The position numbers were made by a program, and so were the translations under genes. This document shows positions 56,944 to 64,000 of a DNA stretch of 64,000 nucleotides, piece after piece. The notes under the pieces are model-generated. The model worked only from the letters and a program-made list of their open reading frames with translations. It had not been told where the DNA came from and made no database searches. Numbering within the stretch: the first letter of the stretch is position 1; the number at the start of each line of letters is the position of its first letter. The stretch is from Oscheius tipulae (Eukaryota > Nematoda > Chromadorea > Rhabditida > Rhabditidae): assembly GCA_037178975.1 (NCBI GenBank), contig JASJZH010000001.1, positions 7,114,501 to 7,178,500 on the forward strand, read 5' to 3'.

Positions 56944-58149
56944 TCATTGAAAAGAGGTAGTCAGAATCTTCGAGGTTTTAACTGGAGCACCGGTTGTCGA
57001 GAAAACCCTAGAAGTAGTACTTCTCACATCCATCCCAAGCAATCGTCCAGTCTGAAAAAGTTTAGATTGATGTGAGATTGTTATGGCTTACTTTTCTTAA
57101 AAGGCTGACGAAGACCTCTTTATAGTCTGCTATCAAAATGACGGTGAAGAGTGGGTCAAAGATTTGGGCAAAAGAGACAACTGATGCCCCAATGAGGATC
57201 TCGTCTCCGCAAGGTATCTTGAACAGTCCAAAGAGGAAGGCCAGGAAGCCGGGGAAAATGTTGAAAACAATCGGCATACAAGTCTGAAGCGTTCTGTAAC
57301 TCTTTCGAGAATTTCTCACCTGAAGAGTGAGGAGAACATAGAGCTTGTACTGGAATTTATAGTTGCAATTGGCCATGTGCCTCATCGCCCTCAGCTTGGC
57401 ACCAATCTGTTGCCAACAGACCAGCATCGTCGAACAGGCAGAAAACACGAAGACGGCACAAGAAAAGAGACAAATTGCCATCCCGAGGCTGAGACAACCG
57501 TCTTTCTGAACAGAGTTTTCCTTGACAAGATGTATCTTACAGTAATCTCTCCTCCAATGTATCCGACATCTTTCGTTTCGATTCCTGTGGCACTCAGAAT
57601 CTCTTCCCGGAAGATCTTATCGACATTTTCAGTTGGCATGATCAGCGTACACGTGGCAATAATGTACGTAGCGAGGAGAATGGAAAAGGTCAAGGAGATG
57701 AAGAAGTGACGTAGTTGAATGATCCATGGACGGGTACTGAAGCGCGGTTAGATCTTTTGTAGAAAAGTACCTTTCAATGGCAGCCAAACGGTAAAGGAAA
57801 CACCATGTTAGAATGATAGTGTTGCCGGTGTAGCCGCAGACAAAGCCGAAAATGAGAACTTGTTGTATCCATCGGGGAATGGAATCGACTGTCGAAATGA
57901 AAAAGTAGCCATTCGTGGGAATGTACCACGTCTAAAAACTGCCATGTCTAGGAGAGAAAACAGCCGTACCGGTAAGGCCAAAAACTGCGATCCAGAAAGG
58001 AGACAAGCGTTGAGAGTATAGGCAAGAAGGAACCATTTGTAGCGACCGATTCTTTGAGACGATTTGGTCAAAATGATTGGAACCAGTAGGACATTGAGTG
58101 CCGTAGCAGTGGAACCAGATAGCAGTTCAACCAGTCGAGTCACCCTCAT
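56944..58149 (-). CDS. Nematode Str/Srj-type seven-transmembrane chemoreceptor (copy 2)
   Basis: Paralogue of the genes at 247-1619 and 60916-62116. It starts MRVTRLVELLSGSTATALNV at 58149. Then come KSSQRIGRYKWFLLAYTLNA, TWYIPTNGYFFIST, ETKDVGYIGGEIT, NCNYKFQYKLYVLLTLQ, TCMPIVFNIFPGFLAFLFGL and FDPLFTVILIADYKEVFVSL. After an intron at about 57096-57058 the tail TGRLLGMDVRSTTSRVFSTT continues to a stop at 56944. Six exons, like copy 1, including an intron between VLLTLQ and TCMP. A GPCR of sensory neurons by family. Ligand unknown. Confidence 0.82.
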
Positions 58150-58509
58150 CCAATGGAGATAGATTAATCCTTTTAGGGGACAGATGACAAGAAGTCGTTT
58201 CGAAAAAGGTCCTTTTGATGACTGATACTGACGCAGGCAAGTACAGAAAGGGGAGAATAAATGTTTCAGAGGAAGAACTGGTACGGAGAACATCCCAAAA
58301 GAAACATATCCGAAGAGGACTAGAATCGAGAAACTTTTTTCGAGAAGGTGGAATCATTTGTATGGAATTCATTTGAACAAACGTATGGAGAGAAAAACTG
58401 GAGGAGTCTCTGTCCGTAAGTCAACAGCAACTGTCTATTAGAATCAAATTTGCCAAATGTACTTTATTTCAGTTAATTTGACTCTTTTCCTTTTAATTGA
58501 GAGATTCTT

Positions 58510-60210
58510 CTAGGCCAGGCTGCTGCTATAGTCGTTGAAGAGACGAGTAAAGTCGGCGATTTCATCAGCACGCACGCAGTCGTTTTGCTGTCCGAATTGG
58601 AGAACGTACTTGTGGATGGCAAGATATTGCTCAAAAGTTTGGACGGCGTGACAGCGGAATCTTCTCAGGGAGGTGACGACCTGCTGAACATCGACTTCGC
58701 GACCATGAGCAACGTCCATCAGGCACATTTCCACAGCGACAAAGGTGCCGCTTCTGAAAAGACGATGCTTAGTTCTGGCCCTATCTTACCTGCCAACACC
58801 GGCCGAGCAGTGGACAACCGAGGGATTGTTAGCCTGACGAATGATTTTGAGCAGCTCGAACATCTGACGGACACAGACGACGGGAGCTCGGCAGTCCCTC
58901 CATTCACTCATGTGATAGTGCATGACCGTCCGAGTTTGTCCATTGTACGTGATCTCGAGCCGCGACTTTCCAAGGCCAGCTTCCCAGTCTCTGAGGCACG
59001 TCTTGACGCTGATCCGTCCATAGCTGGCTCGCTCTCCGGCCATCTGACAGAAGTATTCCTTGCTCTTGTGGCGACCGTTCTCCATATTGTTGCACAACAT
59101 CACAATGTTTTCCACCCTCTCCTGCCAGATCATCCTCCAGAAATCGTTGACGGTACGGGACAAGGGGCCCTGGGTGATGATGAACGGGTTCTTGAGACTC
59201 TCGTACTGGATCTTGTTCGCGTGAATGTACGAGCCTTCCTCCTTCAAAAAATTCAAATGGATGCGGCTCTTGTCCAAGCAGTAGATATTCCCGTAGCGGT
59301 TCTTTAGCTGATTCTTCGCGTCCAAGTACTCTTTGCATTCTTCCTTATTCGCGTCGGGGAGTTTGTTGTATTGGTCGTTGAGTTCCTCCAGCGAGAGACG
59401 ATTACATTGGAGAGCGAACGCGTGAAGGATGCTGCTCATGTGGTTGTGGATTGAGGGAGCGAGATCCGTGTTGCTTCGCGACTCACCAATCGGCGGCTGA
59501 AAGTTACATATCTTGCGTAAATTATCGAAGTAATGACTTTATAACATGTTTGACGTGGGGATTCCATTTCTTTCAGTTTTTTTTCTCTATGTTTGAAAAA
59601 ACAAAGCGCTGTATAACTGTTGAGTAAGTGGCCAATTCATTTTTCTACCGGTCTACAGTCTACATGTTTCTATCAAATTTGCAAGAAAGAATAGCCTACC
59701 GTATTGATGTCTCCATCGATAGCGATTTTCTTCTGCTGGGAGAGAGTCGTCTTGTGTGCGTTGTGCTCGTTCTTGACTGTTGCGACTTGACTCTTCTTCT
59801 TTTTGCTCTTCTCGATGATCCGACTCTTCGTGCTCATCTCTCCGTCCCGACGAGACGAACTGGTAGAACTGTTGCCTCCTTGTCCCGAATTGGCGAAATT
59901 CGTCTTCGAGATGATTACACTCTTTCCCTTTTCGGGCGGAGCAATGATCGTTTCAAGACGCGACGACCGGCTGTTGGCTGTGTGGACATCAGCCGAGACT
60001 GCCACCTTCTTCTTCGTGTTTTTGCTACCACGTTGACCGGTGCTTCTCGACCGAATGCATTCGTTGGTCGGTGGCGTGTTCGTCGGCTTCTGTTTGACGG
60101 AGGGCGGTCTACGTTTTCCGTGATCGGTAGAGGAGCTAGTCGACTTCTGAAGGCAACAGACTGAATAAGCAAAAAGTTGAACACACCTTCCTCTTCTGTC
60201 TACCACTCAT
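58510..60210 (-). CDS. Protein tyrosine phosphatase, nematode cytosolic type
   Basis: Dephosphorylates phosphotyrosine. ATG 60210 starts MSGRQKRK, which joins a basic, Ser/Thr-rich region of about 150 residues (RRPPSVKQKPTNTPPTNE, EKSKKKKSQ) with no fold. The catalytic domain follows: KNRYGNIYCLDKSRIHL, YIHANKI, FIITQGPLSRTVNDFWRMIW, the catalytic loop region YHMSEWRDCRAP, and the P-loop HCSAGVGRSGTF with Cys and Arg present. The general-acid loop is W-R-D in place of W-P-D, but the Asp is kept. The last exon ends NDYSSSLA. Four exons, about 470 residues. Nematodes have large families of such phosphatases, many in sperm; the basic tail may target nucleus or membranes. It lies between two chemoreceptors. 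Confidence 0.9.
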
Positions 60211-60915
60211 GACGCTGTCAGGTCGCTGATTGCTTGCCTAAATCCTATTTTTTTTTGCTTATTTTAAAAACTTTTTGGAATTGCGAAGAGTTGCAGAAAG
60301 TTTTAGAAAAGGAGTTACAGTTCCTTCAATACAAAGTGGTCATTTACCGTTCCCATGTTCTAGCAAAAAAAGCTTTTTTTTTAATGGCAGCACAAGAATT
60401 TACAGTAGTCGCCATGGACGCCTTTCGCCTGCTGCTATTCTCAATGCCGGAAAAGGAAGGAATCAGCACAAAAACATTCATGCAGAGCATGGTTGTTTCA
60501 AGAGCCAGTGCAAGAACGGCAGTCTTTGGATCAAGTCTTGTCACCGGAAGAGGGGACGATCTCTCAGTTTTTTCCTATTCATCTAGCAATAATACGAATT
60601 TTGCCTTATCTAGAATTCTGTGCTATGTGCTGTGTCCTGGTGCATCATCGGTTTACTCACAATCTGCCCACAAATTTAATATGTCAGGTAATTGGCCAGA
60701 CTTCAAAGTATGTTATTTATATCAACTGGAGTCAACTCACCCATCTTCGTTTGGCTTTATCCGGTCTATTACAGTATTCCTTTTTGAATCAAAAGACAGA
60801 TTCGAAAGACAGATTGTGTGTTCACTCATTTTCGAACTCGTCGTCTTAATCTATTCTCCTCTTAGTCACTAATCTTTTGAAAGAAATCTGTTTGTTCAAG
60901 ATTCACATTTGGAGG
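60211..60915. other. Divergent intergenic region with an unsupported 212-codon frame
   Basis: A plus-strand frame is open from 60234 to 60872, but it is AT-rich and overlaps a second open frame. It has no domain-like pattern and no splice partners. I treat the region as the promoter of the phosphatase (minus) and of the third chemoreceptor (plus). Confidence 0.4.
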
Positions 60916-62116
60916 ATGCGAGTAACGCAGCTGGTCGAATTCGTTTCCGGACTGGTTGCCACAGTGCTGAATCTTCTCCTGATCCCGATCATTATGACCA
61001 AGTCCTCGCAGCGAATCGGAAAGTACAAGTGGTTCCTACTGGCCTATACCATCAATGCTTGTTACTTGACTACCTCCCAGTTTACAGCTACTCCGGTTAG
61101 TTTTCAATGTCTCTGGAAAAGTTCTCTTCAGACCTGGTACATCCCCCATAATGGCTACTTCTTCATCTCAACTATAGACATCCTGCCCAGATGGATTCAA
61201 CAGATTCAGGTCATGTCTTTTGTCACTAGCTACACCTTCAATGCCATCATTCTAGCCTGGAGCTTCCTCTACAGACTGGCTGTTGTTGAAAAGTGAGTCT
61301 CGACAGAGCTCGAACAGACAGAGTGAAGTCTTTCAAAGTACAGCAGTCCCACCTTCAGTACACGTCCCTGGATCATCTCTCGCCGCTACTTCCCAATCGC
61401 CCTCAGTTTCTCGATACTTCTAGCTCTGTACATGATCGGCAGCTGCAAATCCATTATGCCTTCTCCTGAAGTTGATGATATCTTCCGGGAGGAGATCTTC
61501 AACGCCACTGGCATTGAAACCCAGAATGTTGGATACATCGGCGGAGAGATTACGGTACCTAACAAGATATCTAACAACTTGTTAAGATTGGCGGGGAAGT
61601 GAATGTTGGAATGGCCATCTGTCTGGCGTCTTACAGTCTCTTCGTCTTCTCAGCCTGTACGACATTCATCGTCTGTTGGCACAAGATTGGCGGAAAACTG
61701 AGAGAAATGCGGAACATGGCCGGAGTCAACTACCACTTCCAGTACAAGCTCTATGTGCTGCTTACTCTACAAACTATAATGCCAATTCTCTTCAACATTA
61801 TCCCAGCTTTCCTGGCCTTTGTTTTCTCTCTGGCAAAGGTCGCCACCGGCGAATATATCCTGATTGGAGCCATGGTAGTCTCTTTCGCTCAGATAGGTAA
61901 TTCATCTCTCGCTTCTTGCGGTACTTGACTTAGTCGATCCGATCTTCACCGTCATGCTCATCGCCGACTACAAGGAAGTCTTTGTCTCGTTCAGCAGCAA
62001 AGTAAACTCCAATGTTTTCTGGAATATACTAGGCAGTTCAGGCTCTAAAGGTCTTCGGAGTGGAAGTTGCTTCGACCGTAACAAGGGTTTCGACTACGGG
62101 ACGAGCCGGCTCTTGA
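60916..62116 (+). CDS. Nematode Str/Srj-type seven-transmembrane chemoreceptor (copy 3)
   Basis: Paralogue of copies 1 and 2, closest to copy 1. It starts MRVTQLVEFVSGLVATVLNL. KSSQRIGKYKWFLLAYTINA, TWYIPHNGYFFISTIDILPR, ATGIETQNVGYIGGEIT, HFQYKLYVLLTLQ, TIMPILFNIIPAFLAFVFSL and DPIFTVMLIADYKEVFVSF follow. The last exon ends VASTVTRVSTTGRAGS at a TGA (62114-62116). Unlike the others it has no intron between VLLTLQ and the helix-6 MP motif, but it has an extra intron between VSFAQI and DPIFTV (61897-61932 area). That makes it useful for dating intron gain or loss. Ligand unknown. Confidence 0.82.
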
Positions 62117-62269
62117 AACCTGGAAGTCTCGAAATAGTGGTCTTTTCTAATCCTAATCCTAGTTCCGTGTATTCAACGCAAAAATACATGTGTGGAATGA
62201 TTAAAATTAACGTGAACGCTGTGTCCTCAATGTCTTTTTTTAGTTTCACCTATTATGTGGCACTATGAT

Positions 62270-62590
62270 TATAGCAGCTGTCAGTCCGACGTCGGCCGGC
62301 TCGGGCTGGAGTTCTTCAGCTTCGAGAGACAGTAGATTCCATCCAGGACAGTCATGGTGCCGACTTTGAACTCCTGAGACATCGAGACGTCCGTTTCCAA
62401 GTCGGACATACTCCGACATCACGCTCCAGAGCTCTTCCTTGGCCGTCAGAACGAATTTCTTCGAGACAACAGTCAGGAATGAATCTTGGGAGAGAGCAGT
62501 CTGAACGGATCCCTTGGACAGACTAAAGAGAGCAGTCAGAACAGATTCCTGGGAGAGGGCAGTCCCACGATTCGATGGATAGGAAATGAT
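62270..62590 (-). other. Possible minus-strand coding sequence
   Basis: The minus strand is open and has coding-like base use. One frame reads TALSQDSFLTVVSKKFVLTA and KEELWSVMSEYVRLGNG. A second frame after a GTATGT...CTCAG intron-like gap ends MTVLDGIYCLSKLKNSS and a stop near 62281. A segment of about 75 bases containing GGGAGAG(A/G)GCAGTC is duplicated in tandem. I cannot link it to a start codon or family. Confidence 0.25.
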
Positions 62591-62729
62591 TTCTAAGAGT
62601 GGGAAGTGGGTTCAATAAGCCCCAAAAGGGGGGGGGGAGTTCCTATTAGTTCCGAAGGATACCAAATCGCTACTTCAGAGGGCGCCAATATTTCGACAGA
62701 GGTTCCAGATGGCTTAATGTGGCTGCTTT

Positions 62730-63110
62730 CTCGGGATCAAGCTGACCGAGCTACCATTTCTGCTGAAGCTGGTGATGAGCGATTGCTACGAGGACGCACG
62801 ACTCCTTTCTCCAGCTTCTCAGGTACAAGCTGGGGACTCCCGTCGTGGTCAACTGCCAAATCGAGAACGTGACAGCCACTCGACAGAGCTTCAAGATCAA
62901 GGCCACGGACATATCTCCAAGATTCGAGCAGTGATGGCCACTGTCGAGTCGAATGCCTCTGTCGCGGTCAGCATTACCTTTAAAGCCGAGAAGCCTGGAG
63001 AAAACCTTCGCCACTTCTTCGCCTTCTACAACATGAAAGTGCTGGCCGCTGTAAAATTCTCGGGGAAGCGGGCCGGAGGAATTGCTGTCAAAGAAAGCGG
63101 TAATTGGTAG
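62730..63110 (+). pseudogene. MSP-like domain fragment with a frame break
   Basis: One frame gives YKLGTPVVVNCQIENVTATR, then QSFKIKATDI, the pattern of the first strands of a major sperm protein fold. The frame then stops at TGA, while the next frame continues at SKIRAVMATVESNASVAVSI, then TFKAEKPGENLRHFFAFYNM, the pattern of the last strands. The shift lies at GACATATCTCC (about 62909-62919), where two extra bases would explain it, with no room for an intron. It ends KESGNW at 63110. It may be a pseudogene, a sequencing error, or a diverged real gene. The MSP assignment is tentative. Confidence 0.4.
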
Positions 63111-64000
63111 GGTTAAACATATCGATTCCCTTCAATCAGTCCCTTCTTTCTGTAATTCCTATTCAGGTTTTTCGAACTGTTCCTTTCTGGAGGAATTCCT
63201 AATCTGTAGCTCTTTTGGTTTCCACCGTAGTTTAGCTAGCTCTACCCATACCTCCTTTATGATATTGTTAAGGTTTTTTACTGCTTCGCATACCTGAATC
63301 AGTAGGTTTTTTCGCAATTAAAAAAACTCACCGAAAGCAGAGATTCAGGGGGTCCTTTTCAGATGAAATATACAACAAACTGAATACAGAAATACTGAGG
63401 GGCAACATTTCGTCAACACCATCTCTGTAGACCTAATAGTTGAATTCTTAAGTTCTGCTTCCAGCTCGAGTGAGCTAGGTTCAATTTTGTCCTTCTCTTA
63501 CAACGAGAGATAGCAGAGGTGGTATTCGTCCTTCTGCCTCTCATTGCCCTTTCAGACGAGAGACTGAGTCATAGGTCATTTACTCTCTGCTCGTGCCCAC
63601 TTTTGATGCGCAGCTTTCTCCAAAAGACTACCTGTATTTAAAGTTAGCGGCTCCTTTATACCTGACCTCCCAGTTTGAAAAGCACCAAACAATTGTTCCT
63701 TGTTCCCTTGTCTCAACCACCTGTCTTGAACGTTGTACTCTGTTGCACAAGCTTTCCGAAAGTTCCTTGACCACCTGTTCACCTTTTCCTGAACTGAATT
63801 CCCACTGGAAGTTCAAACTTCCCCTTGACCTAGCCGCCTTGTCCATCCAAGGTACTGTTCTCTGAGGCTATGAACACAAGGACCGCCTCCTCGTGGGAAG
63901 TCAGCGTCAATCCTCCGAGATTTCGCGTCGTCCTTGCTTTTCTCTTTACTGTCCCTTTGCTCTCTTCAAATCGATATCCTTTTTACTTTTTATGTTAAGG
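63111..64000. other. Intergenic sequence to the window edge
   Basis: No exon, repeat or RNA gene that I can support. Short open frames on both strands overlap and lack splice partners. Confidence 0.5.

Noticed and set aside
60234-60872. A 212-codon open frame on the plus strand between the phosphatase and the third chemoreceptor
   Set aside because: The composition is AT-rich with homopolymers, a second frame is open over the same stretch, and no domain, signal peptide or splice partner is visible.

Overview
This window is eukaryotic and almost certainly from a chromadorean nematode. The evidence is three paralogous seven-transmembrane chemoreceptors of the nematode Str/Srj type, a carboxypeptidase ending in an ShKT domain, an MSP-like fragment, introns mostly of 36-60 bases with TTTCAG-like acceptors, and several same-strand gene pairs 80-180 bases apart as in nematode operons. 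The species cannot be named from this sequence alone. Multi-exon CDS coordinates below run from first to last coding base, introns included.

Layout. 1-6.7 kb: a chemoreceptor (-), a tiny membrane protein and a flavin monooxygenase (+, likely co-transcribed), and a zinc-ribbon/coiled-coil protein (-). 7.4-14 kb: a sodium/solute symporter and a 79-residue protein (+), then three small or F-box-like genes (-), two of which are too fragmented by introns to show as long ORFs. 15.3-24.4 kb (+): an M14A carboxypeptidase, the 2-oxoglutarate dehydrogenase subunit KGD4/MRPS36, and a tubulin-deglutamylase-type cytosolic carboxypeptidase (CCPP-1/Nna1). 24.6-28.7 kb: a SET/MYND (SMYD) protein (-) and casein kinase II beta (+), divergent. 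29-38.4 kb (+): a PHAF1 (UPF0183) homologue with a 5.9-kb intron that contains a complete antisense leucine-rich-repeat receptor gene.

39.4-42.6 kb is the oddest part: a 3.1-kb nested palindrome. Its 418-base outer arms carry an 80-residue gene and a truncated copy of it. Its 281-base inner arms carry the promoters and starts of two diverged RING-finger genes. A 63-base tandem array lies at the centre. 43.1-54.9 kb (-) is one large laminin alpha chain gene, closest in architecture to LAMA1/2 and C. elegans lam-3. 56-62 kb holds SKP1, two more chemoreceptors and a protein tyrosine phosphatase. The last 2 kb contain only an MSP-like fragment with a broken frame and one doubtful minus-strand coding stretch.

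The genes are mostly unrelated housekeeping and cell-surface functions. Grouped content includes the chemoreceptor set, two F-box-like genes plus SKP1 (SCF ubiquitin ligase parts), and the RING pair. Scattered tRNA-derived repeats sit mainly in introns.
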